Shown here piece by piece: positions 43,191 through 52,014 of a stretch of 64,000 bases of DNA; within the stretch, counting starts at the first letter, position 1, and every line of letters starts with the position of its first letter. Position numbers and translations under genes: made by a program. Source of the stretch: Streptomyces sp. TLI_105 (lineage in GTDB: Bacteria > Actinomycetota > Actinomycetes > Streptomycetales > Streptomycetaceae); contig NZ_FNSM01000001.1 in assembly GCF_900105415.1 (NCBI RefSeq), positions 1,674,001 through 1,738,000 on the forward strand, read 5' to 3'. The notes under the pieces are model-generated. The model was not told the origin of the DNA. It did not search any database and saw only the letters and a program-made list of their open reading frames with translations.

Positions 43191-43205
43191 TTCCACCATG
43201 AGGAA
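43191..43205. promoter_or_regulatory. Shared IclR-type operator (TTCC-N7-GGAA) upstream of aceB
   Basis: TTCCAC-CAT-GAGGAA, one mismatch from a perfect palindrome, directly follows the previous site. It aligns base for base with the sites at allR and hyi. Confidence 0.55.
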
Positions 43206-43349
43206 ACTAGTATCCACTGTTCAGAAGCGCCTGCTCGTCCAGAAGGCGCTCGCGGCCGTATCTCGGCGCCTGCGGCACTCCGTGCCGTCCCGTACGCCCG
43301 GCGGCCGCCTGGCACCGCCCGTGAAGTCCGCTGAAGGAAGTGACAGTTC

Positions 43350-44972
43350 ATGTCCGCACCAGCGCCGTCCCCCCTGGCCGTCGTCGATGCCGAGCCCCTC
43401 CCGCGTCAGGAGGAGGTGCTCACCGAGGCCGCCCTGGCCTTCGTCGCCGAACTGCACCGGCGGTTCACCCCGCGCCGGGACGAGCTCCTCGCCCGCCGAG
43501 CGGAGCGCCGCGCCGAGATCGCCCGTACGTCCACCCTGGACTTCCTTCCGGAGACCGCCGCGATCCGCGCCGACGACTCCTGGAAGGTCGCGCCGGCCCC
43601 GGCGGCCCTGAACGACCGCCGCGTCGAGATCACCGGCCCGACCGACCGCAAGATGACGATCAACGCGCTCAACTCCGGCGCGAAGGTCTGGCTCGCCGAC
43701 TTCGAGGACGCCTCGGCGCCGACCTGGGAGAACGTCGTCCTCGGCCAGGTCAACCTGATCGACGCGTACACCCGGAAGATCGACTTCACGGACCCGCGCT
43801 CGGGCAAGTCGTACGCCCTGAAGCCCGCCGACGAGCTCGCCACCGTCGTCATGCGGCCGCGCGGCTGGCACCTGGAGGAGCGTCACCTCACCTTCGACGG
43901 ACGCCCGGTGCCCGGCGCGCTCGTCGACTTCGGCCTGTACTTCTTCCACAACGCCCAGCGTCTGATCGACCTCGGCAAGGGCCCGTACTTCTACCTCCCG
44001 AAGACGGAGTCGCACCTGGAGGCCCGCCTCTGGAACGACATCTTCGTCTTCGCGCAGGACTACGTCGGCATCCCGCGGGGCACCGTCCGCGCCACGGTCC
44101 TCATCGAGACCATCACGGCCGCGTACGAGATGGAGGAGATCCTCTACGAGCTCCGCGACCACGCCGCCGGCCTGAACGCGGGCCGCTGGGACTACCTCTT
44201 CTCCATCGTCAAGAACTTCCGTGACGGCGGAGCCAAGTTCGTCCTGCCGGACCGCAACGCGGTCACGATGACCGCCCCGTTCATGCGCGCGTACACCGAA
44301 CTCCTGGTGCGCACCTGCCACAAGCGCGGCGCGCACGCGATCGGCGGCATGGCGGCGTTCATCCCGTCCCGCAAGGACGCCGAGGTCAACAAGGTCGCCT
44401 TCGAGAAGGTCAAGGCCGACAAGGACCGCGAGGCCGGCGACGGCTTCGACGGCTCCTGGGTCGCCCACCCCGACCTGGTCCCGATCGCGATGGCCTCCTT
44501 CGACGCGGTCCTGGGCGACAAGCCCCACCAGAAGGACCGCCTTCGCGAGGACGTCTCCGTCGCGCCCGGCGACCTCATCGCCATCGACTCGCTCGACGCC
44601 AAGCCCACCTACGAGGGGCTGGTCAGCGCCGTGCAGGTCGGCACGCGCTACATCGAGGCGTGGCTGCGCGGCCTCGGCGCCGTCGCCATCTTCAACCTGA
44701 TGGAGGACGCGGCCACCGCCGAGATCTCCCGCTCCCAGATCTGGCAGTGGATCAACGCGGGCGTGGTCTTCGAGAACGGCGAGAAGGCCACCCCCGAGCT
44801 GGCCCGCAAGGTCGCCGCGCAGGAGCTCGACGCCATCCGCGCCGAGATCGGCGAGGAGGCCTTCGCGGCCGGCAAGTGGCAGCAGGCGCACGACCTGCTC
44901 CTGCACGTCTCGCTCGACGCGGACTACGCGGACTTCCTCACCCTTCCCGCGTACGAGCAGCTGGTCGGCTGA
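43350..44972 (+). CDS. aceB: Malate synthase A
   Basis: 540 residues, the length of the A form. It condenses glyoxylate with acetyl-CoA to malate. The signature [16 protein letters not shown] lies near 276-291, [20 protein letters not shown] near 117-136, and [19 protein letters not shown] near 330. ATG 43350 follows GAAGGAAGTGACAG. It consumes the glyoxylate made from allantoin, and its upstream region carries both operator motifs of that pathway. No isocitrate lyase gene is adjacent. Confidence 0.95.
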   Translation: MSAPAPSPLAVVDAEPLPRQEEVLTEAALAFVAELHRRFTPRRDELLARRAERRAEIARTSTLDFLPETAAIRADDSWKVAPAPAALNDRRVEITGPTDRKMTINALNSGAKVWLADFEDASAPTWENVVLGQVNLIDAYTRKIDFTDPRSGKSYALKPADELATVVMRPRGWHLEERHLTFDGRPVPGALVDFGLYFFHNAQRLIDLGKGPYFYLPKTESHLEARLWNDIFVFAQDYVGIPRGTVRATVLIETITAAYEMEEILYELRDHAAGLNAGRWDYLFSIVKNFRDGGAKFVLPDRNAVTMTAPFMRAYTELLVRTCHKRGAHAIGGMAAFIPSRKDAEVNKVAFEKVKADKDREAGDGFDGSWVAHPDLVPIAMASFDAVLGDKPHQKDRLREDVSVAPGDLIAIDSLDAKPTYEGLVSAVQVGTRYIEAWLRGLGAVAIFNLMEDAATAEISRSQIWQWINAGVVFENGEKATPELARKVAAQELDAIRAEIGEEAFAAGKWQQAHDLLLHVSLDADYADFLTLPAYEQLVG

Positions 44973-45017
44973 CGCAGGAACATCGGCCGACCGCACAGCG
45001 GCCGCACACCTCCTGAA

Positions 45018-45063
45018 CAGGGCTCCGTCCCCGGTGACGCACATCGCCGGGGACGGGGCCCTG
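45018..45063 (+). terminator. 17-bp stem terminator of aceB
   Basis: Left arm 45018-45034 and right arm 45047-45063 pair with a single G-T pair around a 12-base loop. It lies 45 bases after the aceB stop. Confidence 0.7.
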
Positions 45064-45208
45064 TGCCGTCCCCGGTTGCGGCACAGGTGACGTGACGGAA
45101 CCGAGATATGCAGCTACCTAGCGGTAACAAGCCACGCCGTGCGAGATTCCGCCATGCCACCGGCCGGCGGCTGTCCCCCACGTCACTGCGTACCGCAGGA
45201 GCACAGCC

Positions 45209-46354
45209 ATGCCTTCGTCCCCCCACCGTGCGCTGCGCGCACTCCTGGCACTGTGTACCGCCGCCGGGCTCGCCTCGCTCACCGCCCCCGCCGCCCACGC
45301 CTCCCCCGGCTCCGGCCCCACCGCCGTCGTCGCCATGGGCGACAGCTACATCTCCGGCGAGGCCGGCCGCTGGCTCGGCAACAGCCTCACCAACTCCGGC
45401 AGCCGCAACGGCACCGACCGCGCCTGGACGGGCAGCACCTACGACCCGTCCAAGGTGTACGGCGCCACCGCCGGCGGCTGCCACCGCTCGGACGTCTCCG
45501 AGGTGAGGAGCGCCGGTCCGATCGCGAGCTCGCTGATCAACCTCGCCTGCTCCGGGGCGACCACGGACAACGTCTTCCGCGCCTCGCAGGGCGGCCAGGC
45601 CTTCAAGGGCGAGGCGCCCCAGGCCGATCAGCTGGCGGCCGTGGCCGCCGCGAACGACGTCAAGCTGATCGCCCTGTCCATCGGCGGCAACGACCTCGGC
45701 TTCGGCGACATCATCAGCACCTGCGCGACCGACTACATCGTCTGGTACTCGTACTGCCACGACGACCAGCAGGCCGCCGTCGACGCGAAGATCGACGGCG
45801 TGATGGCCGACGTCGGCCGGTCCGTCGACGAGATCCGGGCGGTCATGTCGGCCGCCGGCTACGCCGCCGCCGACTACCGGATCGTCCTCCAGTCGTACCC
45901 CTCCCCCATCCCCCGCGCCGCCGAGAACCGGTACGCGGAGAGCGGCTGGGCCCGCACCAACACCGGCGGCTGCCCGTTCTGGGACGCCGACTCCGACTGG
46001 GCCCGCGACTCGCTGGTCCCCCAGATCGCCAACCGTCTCAAGGGCGTCGCCACGGCCAAGGGCGTGCAGTTCCTGGACCTGCGGGACATGCTCCAGGGCC
46101 GTGAGGTCTGCGCGAAGGCGAGCAAGCAGGTCACGTCGACCGTGCCTCCGTCGGCGGCGACGAGCGAGTGGGCGCGCTGGATCGACAGCCAGAGCACGCA
46201 GGGCCTCGTCCAGGAGTCGATGCACCCCAACGCCTACGGCCAGCAGGCCCTCGGCCGCTGCCTGGCCCTGATCAACGCCCGCCCGACGGGGAACCAGAGC
46301 TGCCGGAACACGGCGGGGACGGGGGCGTCGGGGATGTACCTCACGGCGGGCTGA
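45209..46354 (+). CDS. Secreted SGNH/GDSL esterase or lipase
   Basis: 381 residues. A Sec signal peptide (about 1-31, ending AHA-SPG) leads to VVAMGDSYISGEAGR (block I serine near 45), SIGGNDLGFGD (block III), and the catalytic HPNAYGQQAL near 345. Cysteines occur in pairs as in secreted Streptomyces lipases. It probably hydrolyses ester substrates outside the cell. The gene is monocistronic and ends just before a convergent gene. Confidence 0.88.
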   Translation: MPSSPHRALRALLALCTAAGLASLTAPAAHASPGSGPTAVVAMGDSYISGEAGRWLGNSLTNSGSRNGTDRAWTGSTYDPSKVYGATAGGCHRSDVSEVRSAGPIASSLINLACSGATTDNVFRASQGGQAFKGEAPQADQLAAVAAANDVKLIALSIGGNDLGFGDIISTCATDYIVWYSYCHDDQQAAVDAKIDGVMADVGRSVDEIRAVMSAAGYAAADYRIVLQSYPSPIPRAAENRYAESGWARTNTGGCPFWDADSDWARDSLVPQIANRLKGVATAKGVQFLDLRDMLQGREVCAKASKQVTSTVPPSAATSEWARWIDSQSTQGLVQESMHPNAYGQQALGRCLALINARPTGNQSCRNTAGTGASGMYLTAG

Positions 46355-46372
46355 CGCTCGTCACGGGCATGG

Positions 46373-48160
46373 TCACGGGAGCGTGATGCCGAGCGGGCGG
46401 AGGACCCGCTCGGTCTCGTGGCGGTCCGCCGCGGCCATCGCGCGGACCAGGGCGGCGGAACCGCCGGGCCAGGCGGCCGCCGCCCTGTCGAAGGCGGCGC
46501 GGCGGGACTCCAGGGGGCCCTTCTTGGCCGGCAGCCCGTCGAGGACGTGCAGGGCCCGGGCCGAGGCCCGCACCTGGATCGGGTCCGCCGGCTCGCCCCG
46601 CTCGCGCAGGGCTTCCAGGGCGTACGCGCCGATGACCGGGTCGCGGAGGGCGCGGCGCAGGGCCTCCGGCGGCGCCCCGGCCGTGTCCAGTACGGCGAAG
46701 AGGCCGCGGGTGGTGGCCGCGTCGGAGGTCCCGGCGTGGACGGTGCCGAGGGCGGCGAGCAGCTCGGACCAGGCGTCCACGGTGTCCACGCGCGCGTGGA
46801 GCCAGTCGGCGAGTACGCGCGCGGCGACGGAGGCCGGCCAGCCCCCGGCGGCGGCGACCACCTCCGGCGCGGTCCAGGCGGCGGCCTCGGCGGCGTCGGG
46901 CGCGGTGACCCCGCGCACCGCGAGCAGATAGCGCACGGCGCCCGCCCCGCGCGGGGTGAGACCGAAGGCGTCGCCGCGGCGGAAGACCAGGCCGGTGGCG
47001 GCGAGGCGGTCGAGGACCGCGGCGAGGTCGCGGGCCGCTCCTTCGAGCCGGGCCCGGTCGGCCTCGGTCAGCTCGACCGTGCCGAGGAGCCGTACGAGCT
47101 CCGGCAGGGGCGGGGCGGTGTACTCCTCGGGCGCCGCGTCCGGCACCGGCACCGGCAGGTCCTCCAGGGCCGGGTCCACGGTCCAGTCCTCGTACTCGGC
47201 GGCCTTGCGGGCGACGGACTCGGCGGCACAACCACGCTGGTAGACCACGTACAGCAGGTGCGGCGCCTCGCCCCCGTAGGGTTCGAACTCCTCCTCCGCG
47301 AGCTCCTCGACGGCGGCGATGAGACCGTCGGCGTCCTCCTCGACGGGCCCGGCCTCGATCGCGGGCGGCGGGGGCACGGGGGCCGCGGGGTCCCCGTGGT
47401 AGTCGAGGTGCTCGTCCAGCAGGGCGTCGGCGAGGACGAGGTGGGGGAAGGCCTCGGGCCCCGGCGCGAACCGCGCGTACGGCCCGGCGAGCTGTTCGGC
47501 GAGCCCGGCGGCGGTCCACCGGTCCTGGAGCGCGGCGGCGAGCCGCCCGATGCCGGTCGCGACGGCGTGGTCGGTGAGCAGCGGCCCGGCGGCCGGGGGT
47601 GCTTCGGCGTCCCGCACGTACGCGCGCGTGAGCGCCTCGGCGAGCAGGACGTCGGCGAGGGCGGTCCGCCCCATGAGGTGGGCGCGGCGCACCCCGTCGG
47701 GGAGCGGCGCCCCGTCGAGGGCGGCGAGCCGGCGCCGTACGTCCTCGGGGTCGGTGAGGTCGGCGCCGCAGGTCCGCAGGAGCGAGGCGTACCAGCGGTG
47801 CCAGGTGAGGTTGCCGGGGTCGTTCATGGCGCGTTCGAAGTCGGGCGCGGACTCGGCGACGACCTCGGCGATCCGCTCGCGCCGCCCTCCGTCGAACCGT
47901 GCCGCGAGGGCCCCGAGGACGGCCGGGTAGGCGGCGAGCTGTCCGGGCGGGGCGTACACGAAGGTCGGCAGGTCCTCCACCAGGAGCTGCCGCACGAGGC
48001 CGGGCGTCGGCTCGGGCAGCCCCGTCGCCCGGTCGGCGCCGCGCAGGGCGAGCAGTCCCAGGACCGCTTCGGCGGCCCGCGCGAACGCGGGGTCACGATG
48101 CTCGGGCGCTCCGTCGAGGAAGCCGTCGAGCCCGGTGTTGGTGAGAACGGTCTCGGCCAC
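46373..48160 (-). CDS. Large conserved Streptomyces protein of unknown function
   Basis: 595 residues from GTG 48160 after GGGAAGC. Ala/Leu-rich and helical throughout, with an acidic centre (EELAEEEFEPYGGEAPHLLY). It opens VAETVLTNTGLDGFLDGAPE. The second half (ARDLAAVLDRLAATGLVFRR, AFGLTPRGAGAVRYLLAVRG) has the look of a winged helix. No catalytic motif. It shares orientation with the beta-family gene upstream, 51 bases apart, so they may form an operon. Confidence 0.55.
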   Translation of the reverse strand: MAETVLTNTGLDGFLDGAPEHRDPAFARAAEAVLGLLALRGADRATGLPEPTPGLVRQLLVEDLPTFVYAPPGQLAAYPAVLGALAARFDGGRRERIAEVVAESAPDFERAMNDPGNLTWHRWYASLLRTCGADLTDPEDVRRRLAALDGAPLPDGVRRAHLMGRTALADVLLAEALTRAYVRDAEAPPAAGPLLTDHAVATGIGRLAAALQDRWTAAGLAEQLAGPYARFAPGPEAFPHLVLADALLDEHLDYHGDPAAPVPPPPAIEAGPVEEDADGLIAAVEELAEEEFEPYGGEAPHLLYVVYQRGCAAESVARKAAEYEDWTVDPALEDLPVPVPDAAPEEYTAPPLPELVRLLGTVELTEADRARLEGAARDLAAVLDRLAATGLVFRRGDAFGLTPRGAGAVRYLLAVRGVTAPDAAEAAAWTAPEVVAAAGGWPASVAARVLADWLHARVDTVDAWSELLAALGTVHAGTSDAATTRGLFAVLDTAGAPPEALRRALRDPVIGAYALEALRERGEPADPIQVRASARALHVLDGLPAKKGPLESRRAAFDRAAAAWPGGSAALVRAMAAADRHETERVLRPLGITLP

Positions 48161-48211
48161 GCTTCCCAGGGTAATTCCGGGGAGCCGGTTCCGGCGGGCA
48201 AGGAGCACCGG

Positions 48212-49327
48212 TCAGGAGTGTCGCCGCAGGCCGCGGACGACCTGGGCCATGTGCTGGATGTGGCCGGTGCCCAGCCAGACGGCGGGGGTGCCCGCTCCCC
48301 TGCTTCCGTTTCCTTCGGCGCAGCCGACGAGCCGGCGTTCGCCTTCGCTGAACCCGGCTCCCCGGAAGTCCTCCGCGTGGACGATCTCCCGGACCAGCGC
48401 GCGGACGGCGTCCGCGTGACCGGAACCCTGAGTGGGCACGCGTCCCAGGAGGAAGGTGCGGTCGGTGGTGTAGCGCACGATGCCCCAGGGCGAACCCCCG
48501 CCCGCCTCGCTCGGCCGGTCGACCCCTCCGGTGTGGTCGGCCCCGTAGTCGCCGTACGTGACGCGTACGCCCGGCCGTTCGGGTCCGTCGGCGAGCATGT
48601 GCCACAGGTCCCAGTCGAATCGCTGGGCCTCCGCGAGCGGGGCTCCGTAGCCCTCGGGGAACGTGCGGGGGAAGGAACCGGCGAGCACGGCGACCGTCCG
48701 CCACGGGTGGAGGGGGCCGAGGAGAGCGAGGGCGCGCAGGGCCCACTTCTCTGCCGGGTGGTGCTCGTCGACGACGCCGCCCAGGTCGAGCAGGAGGTCC
48801 ACCGGGCAGCCGGCGAACGCGATCCGTGCGAGGAGCCCGCGGATCTCGTCCCGGAGCGGCTCGTCGGGGAGGGCGTGCAGGAACACCCGGACGCCCAGCC
48901 CGTTTCCGCTCGCGCGGGCGGCCTCGGCGCTGGCCGTCTGCTGCCGGACGTCCCGCTCGAAGCCCGTGACCGGCCGGAGCGGGGTGCCGGCCAGGCCTTG
49001 CCGGAACTCCGTGACGAGGTGCCGGGGTTCGTCCTCCGCGTGGAAGGCGTCCACCCAGGCCGGCAGTCCGCGCTGTACACCGACCAGCCTGCGCAGGGCG
49101 GTCCGCAGGTGGCGGGCGAGTGCGGACGGGTCCGGGTCGAGCGGGCGGTACGGACGACGGCCCAGGGTGCGGGCGCCGCCGGTCCGGGGCGGGACGCTCC
49201 AGAGCGGGGCCACGCCCGCGCGTACGCCGGGAGCCAGCCGGTCGTACGCGGCGAGCGCGCTCGGCCGGGCGGGCAGGGCGGGTACGTAGAGCGGCTCGGA
49301 CGGCGGTACGGACAACGGCTCGGTCAT
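48212..49327 (-). CDS. Beta family protein (Beta_protein, PF14350-like)
   Basis: 371 residues. YVPALPARPSALAAYDRLAP, APLWSVPPRTG, VDLLLDLGGVVDEHHPAEKW, HPWRTVAVLAGSFPRTF and TDRTFLLGRVPTQGSGHADA follow the 'beta family' first noted in phages and mobile elements and now widespread in Streptomyces. The biochemical function is unknown; some relatives lie in defence islands. Soluble, no signal peptide. Confidence 0.7.
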   Translation of the reverse strand: MTEPLSVPPSEPLYVPALPARPSALAAYDRLAPGVRAGVAPLWSVPPRTGGARTLGRRPYRPLDPDPSALARHLRTALRRLVGVQRGLPAWVDAFHAEDEPRHLVTEFRQGLAGTPLRPVTGFERDVRQQTASAEAARASGNGLGVRVFLHALPDEPLRDEIRGLLARIAFAGCPVDLLLDLGGVVDEHHPAEKWALRALALLGPLHPWRTVAVLAGSFPRTFPEGYGAPLAEAQRFDWDLWHMLADGPERPGVRVTYGDYGADHTGGVDRPSEAGGGSPWGIVRYTTDRTFLLGRVPTQGSGHADAVRALVREIVHAEDFRGAGFSEGERRLVGCAEGNGSRGAGTPAVWLGTGHIQHMAQVVRGLRRHS

Positions 49328-49425
49328 CGGCGCCCCCCCCCAGCGACCCGTCGCTTTCCCTGGTCGCAGGGTGAGGGACCGTCAGGATGCGCGAAAGGGC
49401 GCGATTCCGGCCAAGATCCGGGAGT

Positions 49426-50397
49426 TCAGCGGACCACCACGGTCCTCGGCGCCGAGAAGTCGCCCCAGGTGCCGTCCGGGAGCCGGGCGCGGAGGGTGAC
49501 GGTGTGGCGGGTGCCCGGGGGGTCCTGGACCAGGAAGGTGTAGGTGGCGCGGCCCGGGGGCGGGGTGGTGCCCCAGATGATGGTGGTGGCGAAGCGGCCG
49601 TCGAGGTGGAGTTCGTGGTGGGTGACGGGGGCGCCCGTCTCCGGTGGGGTCCAGGTGAGGGTGATCTCGCCCCCGGCGGCCGTCGCGGTGAGGTCCCTGG
49701 GGGCGGTGTTCGGCGGGGCGCCCGGGGAGGGGGCGGTGGTGAGGTCGGCCGGGGCGCTGTCCGGGGAGGAGTTCTCGGCGGCGTCGCGGGCGCGGACGGT
49801 GAACGCGTAGGCGGTGCCGGGGCGCAGGCCGGTGAGGTGGGCGGTGGTGGCGGTGCCGGGGACGGTGTGGACGCGGGTGTCGGCCTGGTAGACGTCGTAC
49901 GCGGTGACCCTGGTGTCGTCGCGGGCCGGCGACCAGCGCAGGGTGGCGGCGCGGCTGCCGTCGGCGGTGACGTGGAGGGCGGTCGGGGTGGTGGGCGGCG
50001 TGCGGTCCTCGGGGGCAGCGGGAAGGGTGGTGGCCGTGACGCCGGCGCTGGGGGGCGAGACGTTGCCGGCGGCGTCGCGGGCGCGGACGGTGAAGCGGTG
50101 ACGGGTGGCGGGGGCGAGGCCGACGACGTCGGTCATCAGGGTGGTGGCGGGGAGGTCCTTGACCTTGCGGCCGTCGCGGTAGACGGCGTATCCGACGACG
50201 GCGCGGTCGTCGGTGGCCGCGCTCCACATGACGTGGACGGTGCTCGCGCTGCCCGCGGTGGCGGTGACTCCGGCGGGGACGGTGGGTGCCCGGGTGTCCT
50301 TCGGCGCGGGGGCGGCGACGGTGGAGCAGGCGGAGAGGGCGAGGGCCGCGGTGAGCGCCAGGGCGGTCGACAGGCTTGCGGCGAGCGGTCGTTGCAC
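49426..50397 (-). CDS. Lipoprotein with three fibronectin type III domains
   Basis: 323 residues from GTG 50397. Signal peptide with lipobox LSAC (ALALSACST), then three FN3 repeats at about 37-120, 124-215 and 227-320, marked by YAVYRDGRKV, YDVYQADTRV and HELHLDGRFA and by repeated RARDAAGN / RARDAAEN. No catalytic domain is attached. Such proteins bind polysaccharides or proteins at the cell surface. The end (RTVVVR) is the last FN3 strand. Confidence 0.8.
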   Translation of the reverse strand: MQRPLAASLSTALALTAALALSACSTVAAPAPKDTRAPTVPAGVTATAGSASTVHVMWSAATDDRAVVGYAVYRDGRKVKDLPATTLMTDVVGLAPATRHRFTVRARDAAGNVSPPSAGVTATTLPAAPEDRTPPTTPTALHVTADGSRAATLRWSPARDDTRVTAYDVYQADTRVHTVPGTATTAHLTGLRPGTAYAFTVRARDAAENSSPDSAPADLTTAPSPGAPPNTAPRDLTATAAGGEITLTWTPPETGAPVTHHELHLDGRFATTIIWGTTPPPGRATYTFLVQDPPGTRHTVTLRARLPDGTWGDFSAPRTVVVR

Positions 50398-50529
50398 GGG
50401 CCGGCCTCCGTCCGTCGAAAAGGTCCAGACCTATATCGCACAGTCCGCGCCGGGTCGGCAAGGGGGGCGTTGTCAGTGGGGTGCGCTTCACTGGAATCGT
50501 TACGCTCCGTAGTCGACCCAGGGGGAATC

Positions 50530-51258
50530 ATGACGGACCGTACGACCTATGTGACGCTCGCCGGAGTGCGCCGGCGCGGCTGGACCGACGCCATGGTGCG
50601 GGACCTGCTCGGCACGCCGGATGTGCAGGGGCGCGATCCCCGTCGCTGGTCCCTCGCGCCCGTGCGGCTCTATCTGCTGGCCCGGGTGGAGGCGGTGGAG
50701 CGGACGCCCGAGTTCGCCGAGACGGCCGCGCTCTGCCGGGCCCGGGCCTCGGCCACCGGGATCCACGCGGAGCGGCGGCGGGCCGCCGTCCTGGCCGCGA
50801 TCCGCGCGGAGCCGATCGAGGTGCCCCTGCTGCCCCGGCCCGAGCTGGAGCGGCGGGCCGTGCGGCACCGGCATCTGCTGGGGGCGCGAAGTCCCGGGCC
50901 ACGGCGGGAGGGGTCATCGGCCGGGGCGGCGGCACCCGGTCCCGGGCGTGGATCCGCACCCGGGACCGGATCCGCATCCGCATCCGCGCCCCCATCTGGA
51001 TCCGCACCCGCGCCCGCGCCCGCGTCCGGATCTGCACCCGCGCCCGTGCCCGCGCCTTCCGGGGCGCTCGTGCGGTGGCAGGTGAGCTATCTGCGGCACG
51101 CCCTGTCGCGGTACGAGTCGCTGCTCGACGGTCTGTACGGCGAGATCGGGCGCGGCGAGGCGGAGCGGCTGCTGAGGCGGCGGTTGTACGAGGCGATCGC
51201 CGCCGCCTACCCCTCGCTGGCCGGTGAGTGCCGGCGGCGGATCGCGGTGGAGCGGTGA
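50530..51258 (+). CDS. Conserved protein with Ser/Ala/Pro repeat linker, function unknown
   Basis: 242 residues from ATG 50530 after GGGGGAATC. N-terminal part (TTYVTLAGVRRRGWTDAMVR, LLGTPDVQGRDPRRWSLAPV, RLYLLARVEAVE) looks like a small DNA- or protein-binding domain. Residues about 130-180 are a low-complexity Ser-Ala-Pro-Gly linker of near-repeats. The C-terminal part (RWQVSYLRHALSRYESLLDG) is helical. Function unknown. It diverges from the FN3 lipoprotein gene. Confidence 0.6.
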   Translation: MTDRTTYVTLAGVRRRGWTDAMVRDLLGTPDVQGRDPRRWSLAPVRLYLLARVEAVERTPEFAETAALCRARASATGIHAERRRAAVLAAIRAEPIEVPLLPRPELERRAVRHRHLLGARSPGPRREGSSAGAAAPGPGRGSAPGTGSASASAPPSGSAPAPAPASGSAPAPVPAPSGALVRWQVSYLRHALSRYESLLDGLYGEIGRGEAERLLRRRLYEAIAAAYPSLAGECRRRIAVER

Positions 51259-51283
51259 GCGGGGTGTGTCCGCCCGCGGCCCG

Positions 51284-51955
51284 TCAGCCCGTCGGCCTTC
51301 GGGCCGTCAGCAGGCGGGTGATCGCGCGGCAGGCCGCCGGGACCGGGGCCACGACGCGGACCGCGCAGCGGGCGTGGAGCTCCTCGGCGGCCTCGCCGAG
51401 CGGTCCGCCGCCGATGACGACGGCGCGGGCCCCGTCTCGTTCGGCGCAGGCGCGGACGGCGCGTTCAAGCCGGTCGAGGAGGAGCACCGGGTCGGCGGAG
51501 AGGCGCTCGGGGGCGCCGGCGGTGAGCCGGAGGCCGGTGTACCGGTCGGCGAGGCCGAGGGCGGTCACGCGCGCGTGGATGGCGTCGGCGAGGAGCGGGG
51601 TGGTGGTGGCGATCCCGAAGGGCGTTCCTTCGGCGGCCGCTTCCAGGAGCGCCGCCTCGCCGAGGCCGACCACCGGGACCCCGGCCGGGGCGGCCGCCTC
51701 GCGCAGCCGCGCGAGGCCCGGGTCTCCGAAGGCGGCGACGAGGAGGGCGGCGCAGTCGCCCTCGGCCGTGGCGCGGAGGCCCGCGGCGAGGACCTCGGGC
51801 GCGGCGGCCCGCAGGGCCTCCGGGTCGGTGAGCATGCGCGGGCCCCGGGCGACGGTCACGCCCCGGACGGGTCGGGCGGGGCCGAGGGCGCGCCGGGCGA
51901 TGGCGGTCATCATCGCGGTCGTGGCGGTGGAGGTGTTGGGGTTGACCAGCACCAC
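51284..51955 (-). CDS. Aspartate/glutamate/hydantoin racemase-like protein lacking both catalytic cysteines
   Basis: 223 residues from GTG 51955. Opening VVLVNPNTSTATT and RGVTVARGP match allantoin/hydantoin racemases. In the family, catalytic cysteines lie before FxDPGL and in a late LGC motif. Here the first reads VAAFGDPGL (Ala near 75) and the second VIGGGPLGE (Gly near 183). The remaining three or four cysteines do not fit those places. It lies 59 bases downstream of a purine permease, where an allantoin racemase would fit. It may be a different enzyme or a non-catalytic relative. Confidence 0.7.
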   Translation of the reverse strand: MVLVNPNTSTATTAMMTAIARRALGPARPVRGVTVARGPRMLTDPEALRAAAPEVLAAGLRATAEGDCAALLVAAFGDPGLARLREAAAPAGVPVVGLGEAALLEAAAEGTPFGIATTTPLLADAIHARVTALGLADRYTGLRLTAGAPERLSADPVLLLDRLERAVRACAERDGARAVVIGGGPLGEAAEELHARCAVRVVAPVPAACRAITRLLTARRPTG

Positions 51956-52014
51956 GGCCCCGGGCCCCGCGGCGTGCGCGGGGACCGGGGCGGGCAGTGG
52001 GACGAGGAGCGGGT

